Assembly (NCBI RefSeq): GCF_014489075.1
Contig: NZ_JACTGR010000001.1
Location: forward strand, 1,364,001 to 1,428,000
Reading direction: 5' to 3'
DNA: 64,000 nt
Origin: Sphingomonas sp. JC676
GTDB lineage: Bacteria > Pseudomonadota > Alphaproteobacteria > Sphingomonadales > Sphingomonadaceae
The notes beneath the pieces were generated by a model. That model was not told the DNA's origin. It did no database searches and was given only the letters and a program-made list of their open reading frames with translations. Positions 44,769 to 55,049 of the stretch are shown here, in pieces; position 1 is the first letter of the stretch; each line of letters starts with the position of its first letter. The position numbers and the translations under genes were made by a program.

Positions 44769-47700
44769 TCAGAAGCTGGGCAGCTTCACCTTGACGCCGA
44801 CATAGCCAAACGCGCCGATCGTATTCACCGGGAAGATCTGCGTTCCGATATCCGGCTTCTGGCTGAACAGGTTGCGCACGCCGCCGTAGAATTGGAACTT
44901 GTCGTTCACGTCATAGCTGGCGAAGATGTCGTGCTGCCAGCGCTGCTTCAGGTACAGATATTCCGGCGCAACGATGTCCGGATCGCCGGCCATTTCCAGA
45001 TTGGTGTAGCGCGACGTCTTGTCGAACCATTGCAGACCGTAGTTCAGCGTCAGCCCGCCGCTCTGCCAGGTCAGATCGGCAGTGACGGTATATTTCGGCG
45101 CCCGAGAGGTGGCCTCGCCGCGTTCGTTGGTGATGTCGGCGCCGGGCGTCCCGATGAACTCGAGGCGATCCAGATAGTTGCCGATAACGCTCAGGTTGAA
45201 CGTGCCCAGCCTGTCTGTCCGCAGACGATAATTGAAGTTCACGTCGAGGCCGGCCGTGCGGAACTGCGCCACGTTCTGCGGCAGCACGGTGAAGCCGATG
45301 ATATTGCCCGGATCGGCATTTCCGGTCGCACCGTTCTGCCGGACGATGCCCGAGCAGAACACATTGTTCAGATCCGGCTGGTCGACGCAGAGCTGTGCGA
45401 GTTGCTCGGACGTGACCGTGTTGATCGCGTTCTTGATCTTGATGTCGTACCAGTCCGCGCGCAGCGACAACCCCGGTATGAAGCGCGGCTGCAGGGCCAC
45501 GCCAACGGTCCAGGTGGTCGCCTCTTCCTGCGACAGATCGGGGTTGCCGCCCGAGAATCCCGGAATGTTGGTCGAACGCGAGTCGGTATAGGTCGCCGGA
45601 TCGGCGCCCAGCGAGCTCAGCAGCGCCGCGCAGTTCGCCGCGCGATACTGGGTGCCGTGCTGGATCTCGTCCGGCAGGCACGGATCGGTGATGAACTCGA
45701 AGGTCTGCGAATTGCCCGAGAAGAGCTCGCCGATATTCGGTGCGCGAACGGCGCGAGAATAGGTGCCGTTGAAAGTGATGTCGCGTACCGGGGCGAAGGC
45801 GCCGTCGAATTTCCACGACGTGGACGAGCCCACGGTGGAATAGTCCGAGAAGCGGATCGCGGCCCCGACCTCGAGCCGATTGACGATCGTGTCCTTCAGC
45901 AGGGGAATGCGAATTTCGCCAAACGCTTCCTTCACATCATACTCGCCGGCATCCCGGGTGAGCGCGTTGGTGAAGGTCAGTCCCTGCGCCGCGATCGGAT
46001 CAGGAATGAACCGGCTCTTTTCCTTGCGGTATTCGGCACCGACCGAGAATCCGACCGCGCCGCCGCCGGGCATCTTGAACAGCCCGCCCAGATCGCCGCT
46101 CAGATAAGCTGACGCCACATGCTGCTGGATGCGCGAACGATCGAGCGTATCCGTGGTGATCCAGTCGAGGGCCGCCTTGCTGGGCGCGCCTTCGCCGAAC
46201 AGGTTCATCGGGACGCACTGTCCCGGCTGGAATGTCGTTGGCGCGTATTCCTCGCGTGTGTAGTTATAGGGCTGAAACGGCGTCCAGGTCGGGTCGACAT
46301 TAACCCGGCAGGTCGGACCGTTCGGGCCCTGGACGACGTCGATCGCCGCGTAATAGCGGTCATCGAGAATGTCGTTGACGTACCGGTTAGTGACGTCCGT
46401 GCGGCCATAGACGTACGACGCTTCATAGTTGAGGTGATCGCTCAGATTGCCGCGGATGCCGATCACGGCACGATAGGTATCGCGTGTGATGTTCTCGCCA
46501 CGCTGGCCGAAATCGAAATTGTCACGATTGACCAGGATGTCGCAGCCTTCGAGGCCCGGAGTGTCCGGATCGTCGCAGGCGCCCGCCGCGGTAGCCGCCT
46601 GGTTCGCCGCCAGAGCGCCGGCCGGCAGGTACGGATTGTCCGGTTGCATGACCAGATAATAGTCGAAGGTCGGCTGGGCGAGCGAGAAGCTCTTGGTATG
46701 CGCGTACTTGCCTTCGGCGAAGATCGTCAGCTTGTCCGAAACGTCGAAATGCGCGAGCGCGTTGGCGACATGGCGCTCCACCTTCGGCAACAGATCGTTG
46801 CCATAATCGGAGACCAGCGTCGCATTGCCGCCCTGCTGGTAGAAATCGGGAACGAAGGTGCCCGGATCGAACGCCGTAAGCGCGCCGCTCGAATTGACGA
46901 TGTAATCGGGAAAACCGTCCGCATCGATATCGATGCCGCCTTCGCGGTTGGTGTCGAAATAGCGAACATTGTTCAGCGGAACATAGGTCGGTCCGGTGCC
47001 GTTCGGGTTCTTGTAGAAGCCGATGCGCTGCGTGCCGCTCAGATAGTCGCGGTCACGCGTCCGGAGCCGGTCTTCCGCACCATATTCATAGGCGACCGCG
47101 ATATTGCCGCGGCCTCCCGCAAAATTCTTGCCCGCCGTGACCGAGACCATCCGCTGCCCGGCATCACCATATTGCGAGATACCGGCCTGCCCGCTCGCGG
47201 AGATTCCCTCGAAATTGTGCTTCATGATGAAGTTGACCACGCCGGTCACACCATCGGCACCGTAGATGGCCGATGCGCCGCCGGTCAGCACTTCGATGCG
47301 TTCGACCAGGTCCGAGGGGATGGTGTTGATATCCACCGCGGCGCTGCCGGGAACGCCGGCGACATGGCGGCGGCCGTCGACCAGGGTAAGCGTGCGCTCC
47401 GTGCCCAGGTTGCGCAGGTTCAACAGGTTGAGCCCGGTGGCACCGATGCCGGCACGATCACCCGAATTGTCCGCGGAAGTCGTCGAGCCCTGCAGCGCAG
47501 GAAACCCGGACAGGAAGTCGGTGAGGTTGGTCGTGCCCGCGGTCTGGATCGTCTCGGCACCGATCGACACGACGGGATTCGGCGTATCGAAACCCGGAAC
47601 CTGGCGGATGCGCGATCCGGTGACGACGATCGTCGTCTGCTCGGCATCCTGCGTATCGGTCTGGTCGGGAACTGCGGTCGGGTCGGTGGTCTGCGCGGCC

Positions 47701-47789
47701 GCAGGCGTGGCAATCTGCGCGAGAGCGATAGCCGCCAGCGAGGCAGTCAGTGACAAACCGAAACGACGCGTGGAAACCGGTTTAAGCAT
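44769..47789 (-). CDS. TonB-dependent receptor
   Basis: Outer-membrane active importer of 1006 residues. The leader MLKPVSTRRFGLSLTASLAA ends at AAAQ near residue 33. A TonB box (TTIVVTGSRIRQVPG) starts the plug, which continues with SAVDINTIPSDLVERIEVLTGGASAIYGADGVTGVVNF (part: VLTGGASAIYGADGV), the standard plug end. The rest is a 22-strand barrel that closes with YVGVKVKLPSF and the C-terminal Phe required for assembly. The type with a long NLLNLRNLGTERTLTLVDGRR plug is frequent in sphingomonads and takes up oligosaccharides, peptides or other large solutes; the ligand is unknown here. SD AGGGGA lies before the ATG. Confidence 0.92.
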   Translation of the reverse strand: MLKPVSTRRFGLSLTASLAAIALAQIATPAAAQTTDPTAVPDQTDTQDAEQTTIVVTGSRIRQVPGFDTPNPVVSIGAETIQTAGTTNLTDFLSGFPALQGSTTSADNSGDRAGIGATGLNLLNLRNLGTERTLTLVDGRRHVAGVPGSAAVDINTIPSDLVERIEVLTGGASAIYGADGVTGVVNFIMKHNFEGISASGQAGISQYGDAGQRMVSVTAGKNFAGGRGNIAVAYEYGAEDRLRTRDRDYLSGTQRIGFYKNPNGTGPTYVPLNNVRYFDTNREGGIDIDADGFPDYIVNSSGALTAFDPGTFVPDFYQQGGNATLVSDYGNDLLPKVERHVANALAHFDVSDKLTIFAEGKYAHTKSFSLAQPTFDYYLVMQPDNPYLPAGALAANQAATAAGACDDPDTPGLEGCDILVNRDNFDFGQRGENITRDTYRAVIGIRGNLSDHLNYEASYVYGRTDVTNRYVNDILDDRYYAAIDVVQGPNGPTCRVNVDPTWTPFQPYNYTREEYAPTTFQPGQCVPMNLFGEGAPSKAALDWITTDTLDRSRIQQHVASAYLSGDLGGLFKMPGGGAVGFSVGAEYRKEKSRFIPDPIAAQGLTFTNALTRDAGEYDVKEAFGEIRIPLLKDTIVNRLEVGAAIRFSDYSTVGSSTSWKFDGAFAPVRDITFNGTYSRAVRAPNIGELFSGNSQTFEFITDPCLPDEIQHGTQYRAANCAALLSSLGADPATYTDSRSTNIPGFSGGNPDLSQEEATTWTVGVALQPRFIPGLSLRADWYDIKIKNAINTVTSEQLAQLCVDQPDLNNVFCSGIVRQNGATGNADPGNIIGFTVLPQNVAQFRTAGLDVNFNYRLRTDRLGTFNLSVIGNYLDRLEFIGTPGADITNERGEATSRAPKYTVTADLTWQSGGLTLNYGLQWFDKTSRYTNLEMAGDPDIVAPEYLYLKQRWQHDIFASYDVNDKFQFYGGVRNLFSQKPDIGTQIFPVNTIGAFGYVGVKVKLPSF

Positions 47790-47952
47790 ACAATTCCCCT
47801 TCACTTATGACCTCCCAGCTTCGCCCGGCTTGTTGCTCGTATGTGTGTTTCTGGGTGCCTTTCGGACGCACGAATGCCACTTAGGTTGCGCCGCACTGCC
47901 CCATTTCTGTAACGTCGTGTCATAACTGCAACATAGCAGCCTATCGAAATGC

Positions 47953-47990
47953 AAAAGGGCCGCGTTCCTTGAGGAGCGCGGCCCTTTTTT
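47953..47990. terminator. Strong intrinsic terminator downstream of ahcY
   Basis: A 16-bp stem (AAAAGGGCCGCG and complement, extended by TTCC/GGAG with one G-U pair) around a TTGA loop, with T tails on both strands. It lies 23 bp after the ahcY stop and separates it from the TonB receptor gene. Confidence 0.85.
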
Positions 47991-48012
47991 TCCGACCTGA
48001 AGTCAGCTCGGC

Positions 48013-49431
<1,419 letters not shown>

Positions 49432-49526
49432 GAGCGGGTCTCCATCAAGCAAATCTGCGGGGCCGGGAATCCGCCCAGCCGCCATGCGGCGCGCCCTAGC
49501 CGTTTAGGCCTCGAAGCGCAATCCTA

Positions 49527-49546
49527 ATATAAAGATATCTTTATAT
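49527..49546. promoter_or_regulatory. Perfect 20-bp palindrome upstream of ahcY (SahR-like operator)
   Basis: Half-site ATATAAAGAT followed by its exact complement in reverse. It is very AT-rich in a GC-rich genome and sits in the 225-bp gap between ahcY (minus) and a small exported-protein gene (plus). From memory, operators of SahR, the ArsR-family sensor of S-adenosylhomocysteine in proteobacteria, have an ATAAAGA-type palindrome and control ahcY. No sahR gene is in this window. Confidence 0.65.
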
Positions 49547-49656
49547 GTGCTGCGCGGGTTGGGTTCAAATCGGTAGCGAAATATTTCCGGGGCCGGCTTG
49601 CACGCTGCGGGGGCCCTTAGTAGAAATATAGGGATACCAAGTATTTGGGGGTGACA

Positions 49657-50172
49657 ATGCTGAAATATCTTGCGCCAGCCTTGTTAGCCATGGTCGCGCC
49701 GAACTATTGCTTCGCACAGACCTCGGAGGCCAGCGGCGCGGGAAAGATCACCAGCATCGGCACCCCGCACGATACGATCGCAAGCATGCTGCTCGAGATG
49801 AATGTAGCACAGCGCACGCGCGACAATTGCTGGAATCTCGGCTGCCTCGTCATCGTCAACGAGACCAAAGGTTATGACGTGATCGCCTTTTATGTCGATA
49901 TGGCCAAGCCCGGCGGCAAGACCAAATGGGGGCCCAACCAGTTCCAGCTCGCGCTCAGCCCCCGCAGCATGACGCTCAAGTTCAAGACCGGCGGCCCTTC
50001 GACCTGCGACCAGCCCATCCGCTTCGTCCTGCGTCACCAGAAGACGAAGGAGAAGATCGAGCTCGATGGCACCGCCAGCCTCTGCACCACGCCGCACCAG
50101 GATGCGGTCATCCACGTCAAGGTGCTCGAACCCAATGTGATTATTGAGGACGGCGCTGCAAGCTCGAGCTAG
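49657..50172 (+). CDS. Hypothetical exported protein
   Basis: 171 residues, not recognised. The leader MLKYLAPALLAMVAPNYCFA is a good Sec signal. The mature part has four cysteines (NCWNLGCLVIVN, GPSTCDQPIRF, TASLCTTPH), consistent with two disulfides in the periplasm, and a beta-rich middle (YDVIAFYVDMAKPGGKTKWGPNQ in part). GGGGGTG lies upstream of the ATG. Its stop overlaps the stop of the convergent TolB-like gene by 4 bp. The palindrome upstream of ahcY is in its promoter gap too, so it could share that control. Confidence 0.6.
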   Translation: MLKYLAPALLAMVAPNYCFAQTSEASGAGKITSIGTPHDTIASMLLEMNVAQRTRDNCWNLGCLVIVNETKGYDVIAFYVDMAKPGGKTKWGPNQFQLALSPRSMTLKFKTGGPSTCDQPIRFVLRHQKTKEKIELDGTASLCTTPHQDAVIHVKVLEPNVIIEDGAASSS

Positions 50173-51677
50173 CGCACCAGCCGGTAGCTCACGAACGCGA
50201 TCGATTTCGAATCGGGCGACCAGCTGGGCACGTTGATCGTGCCCTGGCCGCCGAACAACCGCGTCAGCACCCTGGGCGGCGCGCTACCGTCCGCTGGCAT
50301 GATCCTGAGCATCACGTCGCGATTGGGCGGATGGTCGCCCAAAGCGACGTCCAGCCCGAACGAGATGAACGCGATCCATTTCCCATCGGGCGAGACATGC
50401 GGGAACCAGTCACGGAAATCGGGGTCCGTCGTCACCTGCTCCGGCGCCGACCCGTCCGGCCTGGCGCGCCAGATCTGCATCGCGCCCGTCCGGGTCGAAT
50501 TGAAATAGAGCCACTTTCCGTCGGGCGAATATTCGGGCCCGTCGTCCACGCCCGGCCCAACGATCAGCGGCGTCTCCGGCCCGCCCGCCAGTGTGCGCGT
50601 CCAGATATCGTAACTGCCATCGGTGGCGCCGACATGGACATAGGCAATCGTCTTCCCGTCGGGCGACCAGCCATGCCAATAGGAGCGCGCCATCGGATTG
50701 CTCACCAGCACCCGCGGCAGCGTCGATCCTGTCAGTGGCAGCATATGGATGCGCGAGAGGTTGTCCGCCGCGCTCTGGTCCGAGATGACGAGCTGCGTCC
50801 CGTCCGGCGAAATGCCGTGATCGTTGTTGTTCTTGATATTCGGCCCAGTATCAATCGCCTTGGGCTCGCCGCCTTCCACCGGCAACCGCCAGATCCGGCC
50901 ATCGGCGTTATAGACCAGCGCCTTGCCGTCCCTGGTCCAATTGGGCGCCTCGATCTTGCCGTCGAAAGTCCGCACGATCCGGCGGCTCTGGATGCCGCCC
51001 ACCTCCATCACCTCCAGCGCGCTCTCCACCTTCGCCGGATATCCGGTGTCCGGCACGTAAGCGAGGTTCGGCACCTTCAGCTCGACGTTTGAGAAATTCG
51101 CCGTCTCGGTCACCGCGTCATTGTGCGCAGAGACCGCAAGCCCGACCAGATAGGGCGCCTGGAAGGCGATCCGGTAACTGCCGCCCGCATGGCGCAGCAC
51201 GCCATCGGCACCCGCGACCGAGAACCACACATAATCGCCCTCGCGCTCCAGCCGCACGCGCTTCGGATGCCAGGTCGCCGAAATGATCTGATGCGTGGGC
51301 CCATCCTGCACCTCGCGATACTGCAGCGAGACCATCCCGTCGCCATGCACCATCACATCGGCATAGGGCGATCCGGGGGTGGTGTTCTGGCGGATCATCA
51401 GCCCGGCCTTGCGGTGCGGATCGGCGCCCTTTCCCTCCCAGGCGATGTCGGCGGCGATGTGCAGGTCGCCCGAGCGCCGCGTCCAGGCATAGTGGAACGC
51501 GTCCGTCGTCCCCCAGATATTCGCCCCGCTCGCGGTGATGCGATAGCTGGCAGCGCCGAGCGCCACGCTTCCTGCGGTCGATGTCGCGCCGATATCGGCA
51601 TGGTTCTCGAAAGCGCCGATCGTCTGTGCGGCAACGGGCGTGGCCAGCAATGCCAGCGCGACAAGGAGATGCTTCAT
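50169..51677 (-). CDS. TolB-like beta-propeller protein, secreted
   Basis: 502 residues. Sec leader MKHLLVALALLATPVAAQ. Residues about 20-200 form a beta-sandwich domain (LHIAADIAWEGKGADPHRKAGLMIRQ, in part KAGLMIRQNTTPGSPYADV, the DUF1349-type jelly roll). From about 225 on there are WD40-like PD40 repeats with the marks DGKALVYNADG, SPDGTQLVISD, SPDGKTIAYV, SPDGKWLYFNS and SPDGKWIAFIS, as in TolB. No Tol-Pal partners are nearby, so it is not TolB itself; sugar-binding or scaffold roles are possible. The ATG used starts the leader; a longer frame runs into the next gap. Confidence 0.8.
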   Translation of the reverse strand: MKHLLVALALLATPVAAQTIGAFENHADIGATSTAGSVALGAASYRITASGANIWGTTDAFHYAWTRRSGDLHIAADIAWEGKGADPHRKAGLMIRQNTTPGSPYADVMVHGDGMVSLQYREVQDGPTHQIISATWHPKRVRLEREGDYVWFSVAGADGVLRHAGGSYRIAFQAPYLVGLAVSAHNDAVTETANFSNVELKVPNLAYVPDTGYPAKVESALEVMEVGGIQSRRIVRTFDGKIEAPNWTRDGKALVYNADGRIWRLPVEGGEPKAIDTGPNIKNNNDHGISPDGTQLVISDQSAADNLSRIHMLPLTGSTLPRVLVSNPMARSYWHGWSPDGKTIAYVHVGATDGSYDIWTRTLAGGPETPLIVGPGVDDGPEYSPDGKWLYFNSTRTGAMQIWRARPDGSAPEQVTTDPDFRDWFPHVSPDGKWIAFISFGLDVALGDHPPNRDVMLRIMPADGSAPPRVLTRLFGGQGTINVPSWSPDSKSIAFVSYRLVR

Positions 51678-51747
51678 GTCCGGGCCCCTCTCCGCCCGGA
51701 TAATTGTCCGGGTCCTGCCCGATGGTAACGCTAACGAAGCACCCTGG

Positions 51748-52308
51748 CTATGCCCGCCCGGTGCTGTTCGCCAGCAGGCGTGGGTCGATCCCTGCGCCCG
51801 CGAAGCCGCTCGCCCAGCGGTCCTCGGCGTCGATATCGTAGAGCAGCCCGGTGTCGCCCTCGGTGTTGAACCAGCCATGCCGCGTCATCTCGGCGTCGAG
51901 CTGCCCTTCGCCCCAGCCGGCATAGCCCAACGCGACCAGCCAGTGGGTCGGCCCTTTCCCTTCGGCGATCGCCTTGAGCACATCGATCGTGCCCGACAGC
52001 GACCAGCGTCCGCCCACGTCGATCGTGTCCTGCCCGCCCCAGTCGAGCGAGTGGATCACGAAGCCGCGCCGCGGCTCCACCGGCCCGCCGAAATGCACCG
52101 CCGCATCGGGCGCCTCGCCCGGCGCGATCTCGAACTGTTCGAGCAGATCGTGCAGGCCCAGCCCCTCGATCGTCTCGCCGATCCCGATGCCCAATGCGCC
52201 TTCCTCGTCATGCGCGCACATCGCGATCACAGCGCGCTCGAAGCGCGGATCGCCGATGCCCGGCATCGCCAGGAGGAATTGTCCGGTAAGAAAAGTTGCC
52301 GACTCCAT
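51748..52308 (-). CDS. YqgE/AlgH family protein
   Basis: 186-residue DUF179 protein. The start SATFLTGQFLLAMPGIGDPRF is the family's conserved N-terminus, followed by VIAMCAHDEEGALGIGIG, FGGPVEPRRGFVIHS and LVALGYAGWGEGQLDAEM. The fold is known from structures but the function is not; it has been linked to transcriptional control of alginate genes in one genus. Divergent from the peroxiredoxin gene. Confidence 0.92.
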   Translation of the reverse strand: MESATFLTGQFLLAMPGIGDPRFERAVIAMCAHDEEGALGIGIGETIEGLGLHDLLEQFEIAPGEAPDAAVHFGGPVEPRRGFVIHSLDWGGQDTIDVGGRWSLSGTIDVLKAIAEGKGPTHWLVALGYAGWGEGQLDAEMTRHGWFNTEGDTGLLYDIDAEDRWASGFAGAGIDPRLLANSTGRA

Positions 52309-52406
52309 ATCCGATCAACTTACCCGCGCGCTTTCGGCTCCGCCACGCTTGAAAATGTAACGTTTGACGCCGATTGGGGACCCAGACCCCATAAGGAGAG
52401 AATGAC

Positions 52407-52889
52407 ATGACCATCGAGGTTGGCGACCGCATCCCCCAGACCCAGTTCGTCAAAGTGACCGAACAGGGCCCCGAGCAGGTCGATTCGGAAAGCTACTTCG
52501 CCGGCCGCCGCGTCGCTCTCTTTTCGGTACCGGGTGCCTTCACCCCCACATGCTCGGCCAAGCATCTGCCGGGCTTTGTCGAGAAGGCCGACGAGATCAA
52601 GGCCAAGGGCGTTGACGAGATCGCCTGCACCGCGGTCAACGATGCGTTCGTGATGGGCGCCTGGGGCAAGTCCGCCGGCGTCGAGGGCAAGGTCACAATG
52701 CTTGCCGACGGCAATGGCGCGTTTGCAAAGGCTTTGGGCCTCGAGATGGACGGCACTGGCTTTGGCATGGGCATGCGCGGCAAGCGTTTCTCGATGGTCG
52801 TCAACGACGGCACCGTCGAGCAACTCCATGTCGAGGCGCCCGGCCAGTTCGAAGTCAGTTCAGCCGAATATCTGCTCGGCCAGCTCTGA
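52407..52889 (+). CDS. Peroxiredoxin, Prx5/glutaredoxin type
   Basis: 160-residue thiol peroxidase that reduces H2O2 and organic peroxides. The peroxidatic Cys49 lies in SVPGAFTPTCSAKHLPG; the rest of the Prx site is present (Thr46, and Arg in MGMRGKRFSMVVNDG). A second Cys is seen at ACTAVNDAF (near 74); whether it resolves the sulfenate or a glutaredoxin does so is not clear from sequence. AAGGAGAG lies before the ATG. Confidence 0.92.
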   Translation: MTIEVGDRIPQTQFVKVTEQGPEQVDSESYFAGRRVALFSVPGAFTPTCSAKHLPGFVEKADEIKAKGVDEIACTAVNDAFVMGAWGKSAGVEGKVTMLADGNGAFAKALGLEMDGTGFGMGMRGKRFSMVVNDGTVEQLHVEAPGQFEVSSAEYLLGQL

Positions 52890-52973
52890 ACCGACCTCTA
52901 AACCGACAGCGTAACGGAACCGCCGGGGGGCGGTGGAGTTGAGTCAGGGCAATTCATTTCGAAGGGAATAGTC

Positions 52974-53222
52974 ATGGCCACCGAAACCACCCCCGGCGAC
53001 GACACGACCACCGCCCAGGCAACCGCCGAAGCCAAGTCGTTCATCGCCCAGGCCCAGGAAAAGGTCAGCGGCGCGGTCGACGCCACCGTGACCGCGGTTA
53101 AGGAGCATCCAGTCGCCGCTGCGGCGATCGCTGCGGGCGCGGCGGCTGCCGTCGGCGGTGCGGCCTATGCAGCCACCCAGTATCGCGGCGACAAGCAGGC
53201 GCCGGCGAAGAGCAAGAAGTAA
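52974..53222 (+). CDS. Small membrane-anchored protein (ElaB/YqjD-like)
   Basis: 82 residues. The Thr/Ala-rich start is followed by an amphipathic helix (AEAKSFIAQAQEKVSGAVDA), then VKEHPVAAAAIAAGAAAAVGG with an Ala/Gly zipper that can span the membrane, then a basic tail ending QAPAKSKK. The pattern AVKEHPVAA...GxAAxxGG resembles DUF883/ElaB proteins that anchor ribosomes or coat the inner membrane in stationary phase. Function here is inferred only. Followed by a hairpin. Confidence 0.65.
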   Translation: MATETTPGDDTTTAQATAEAKSFIAQAQEKVSGAVDATVTAVKEHPVAAAAIAAGAAAAVGGAAYAATQYRGDKQAPAKSKK

Positions 53223-53236
53223 CGAACCCGCTTAAG

Positions 53237-53258
53237 CCCCTCCTCCTCGGAGGAGGGG
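53237..53258. terminator. Hairpin after the small membrane-protein gene
   Basis: Perfect 9-bp arms CCCCTCCTC/GAGGAGGGG with a CTCG loop. It has no long T tract; it lies 15 bp past the stop and before amn, so it probably ends or trims the upstream transcript. Confidence 0.6.
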
Positions 53259-53309
53259 CAATTCACCGCTAGTCTTGCCAGAGTCATTTTTGCGGCTTAG
53301 CCGTCAAAG

Positions 53310-54770
53310 ATGACTCAAGCCTCCGATATCGTCGCCGATCTTGACCGCCTCTATCGCGCGTCGGTCGATCGCCTTCAGACCGCGCTCAATCGCTACCTCA
53401 CCGACGGCACTCCGCCCGATCCCGAGGACCGCAAGGACGGCTCGTTCGCTTATCCCGAGTTGCGCGTCACCTATCGCGGCGGCCCGGATCGCCCCGATCG
53501 CCCCACCCCGCGCCGCTCGTTCGGCCGCCTCGTCGATGCCGGCGACTATCGCATCTCGGTCACCAAGCCGGCGATGTTCTCGGACTATCTCACCGAGCAG
53601 CTCACCTTTCTGATCGAGGATTACGACGTCGAGGTCCATGCGGTCACCGGGCGCCAGGAAATACCCTTTCCCTATGTGCTCGATCCCAACCAGATCCTGA
53701 GCCTCGACGACGTCTCGGCGACCGAGCTCGCCCGCCATTTCCCCGCGACCGAGCTCGCGCATATCGGCGACGAGATCGCCGACGGCCTGTGGGTCTCGAC
53801 CGACGAGACCCGCCCGCTCGCCTTTTTCGACGGGCTGCGCACCGATTTCTCGCTCGCGCGCCTGCGCCATTACACCGGCACGGCGACCGAGCATTTCCAG
53901 CGCTACATCCTGTTCACCAACTATCACCGCTATGTCGACGAGTTCGTCCGCTGGGCGGGTAGCCAGCTCGGCCCGAACGAACAGGGCGAGCCCAGCCGCT
54001 ATACGGGTGTCTCGGGCGCGGGCGGCATCGTCATCGAGACCGCCGAGGATCTAGACCGGCTAGTGTCGGACAGCGCCTGGCGGCGGCACCAGATGCCCGC
54101 CTATCACCTGATGGCCCCGGGCGGCGGCGGCATCACCCTGGTCAATATCGGCGTCGGCCCATCCAACGCGAAGACGATCACCGATCACCTCGCGGTGCTC
54201 CGCCCCGAGGCTTGGCTGATGATCGGCCATTGCGGCGGGCTGCGCCCCAGCCAGCGGATCGGCGACTATGTGCTCGCCCACGCCTATCTGCGCGACGATC
54301 ACATCATGGACGAAGTGCTCCCGCCCGAAATCCCGATCCCTGCCATCGCCGAAGTCCAGCTCGCCCTCGCCCGCGCCGCCGAGACCGTCTCGGGCCAGTC
54401 GGGCGACGAACTCAAGCAGCGGCTGCGCACCGGCACGATCGTCACCACCGACGATCGCAACTGGGAGCTACGCTATTCGGCCTCGGCGCTGCGCTTCTCC
54501 TTGAGCCGCGCGGTCGGCGTCGACATGGAATCGGCGACGCTCGCCGCCCAGGGCTATCGCTTCCGCGTGCCCTACGGCACCCTGCTCTGCGTTTCGGACA
54601 AGCCACTCCATGGCGAACTGAAGCTCCCCGGCCAGGCCAATCGCTTCTACGAGCGCGCGATCGAGGAGCATCTCAAGATCGGCATCGAAACAGTGGAAGA
54701 GCTCCGCCGCGAAGGCGCCAAGCTCCATTCGCGGAAACTACGCGCGTTCAACGAGCCGCCGTTCCGGTAA
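53310..54770 (+). CDS. amn: AMP nucleosidase Amn
   Basis: Splits AMP to adenine and ribose-5-phosphate; 486 residues, the family's normal length. The N-terminal AMN_N domain covers about 1-180 (FAYPELRVTYRGGPDRPDRPT, in part). The C-terminal nucleoside-phosphorylase-like domain carries NIGVGPSNAKTITDHLAVLRPEAWLMIGHCGGLR (part: MIGHCGGLRPSQRIGDYV) and AVGVDMESATLAAQGYRF, with the ribose-binding Met-Glu-Ser. The adenine made could be used by the adenine deaminase and phosphoribosyltransferase pair at 21978-23506, though the genes are not linked. Confidence 0.93.
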   Translation: MTQASDIVADLDRLYRASVDRLQTALNRYLTDGTPPDPEDRKDGSFAYPELRVTYRGGPDRPDRPTPRRSFGRLVDAGDYRISVTKPAMFSDYLTEQLTFLIEDYDVEVHAVTGRQEIPFPYVLDPNQILSLDDVSATELARHFPATELAHIGDEIADGLWVSTDETRPLAFFDGLRTDFSLARLRHYTGTATEHFQRYILFTNYHRYVDEFVRWAGSQLGPNEQGEPSRYTGVSGAGGIVIETAEDLDRLVSDSAWRRHQMPAYHLMAPGGGGITLVNIGVGPSNAKTITDHLAVLRPEAWLMIGHCGGLRPSQRIGDYVLAHAYLRDDHIMDEVLPPEIPIPAIAEVQLALARAAETVSGQSGDELKQRLRTGTIVTTDDRNWELRYSASALRFSLSRAVGVDMESATLAAQGYRFRVPYGTLLCVSDKPLHGELKLPGQANRFYERAIEEHLKIGIETVEELRREGAKLHSRKLRAFNEPPFR

Positions 54771-54902
54771 GCTGTGTAGTGCGTAGCCCTCTCCCCGAAG
54801 GCGAGAGAGTGTTTCGGGTAGCCGGCTACCGTTTCCTACATCCGACTCAGCGCTTGAAATCGGTTATTCTGCGCACGCCCCGCGACGCGAAGGAGAGCCG
54901 CA

Positions 54903-55043
54903 ATGACCGATCCCGACGAACCCCAGGCCGAAGACGAGAGCCCGCACCCCACCGCACATCAGCCCGACGGCACCGATTCCTCGGCCGAGTGGGAAGCGCA
55001 GATCGCCGACGAGAACATGATCCCCGACGATCCGGCCGAGTGA
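54903..55043 (+). CDS. Small acidic protein of 46 residues
   Basis: The frame begins MTDPDEPQAEDESPHPTAHQ and ends IPDDPAE. It is rich in Asp, Glu and Pro, has no hydrophobic stretch and one Trp in the middle (SSAEWEAQIADENM). AAGGAGAG lies 7 nt before the ATG, a strong ribosome site. It stops 6 bp before the convergent SIMPL gene ends. No family recognised. Short disordered acidic proteins of this kind are common in sphingomonads. Confidence 0.6.
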   Translation: MTDPDEPQAEDESPHPTAHQPDGTDSSAEWEAQIADENMIPDDPAE

Positions 55044-55049
55044 CCTGCC

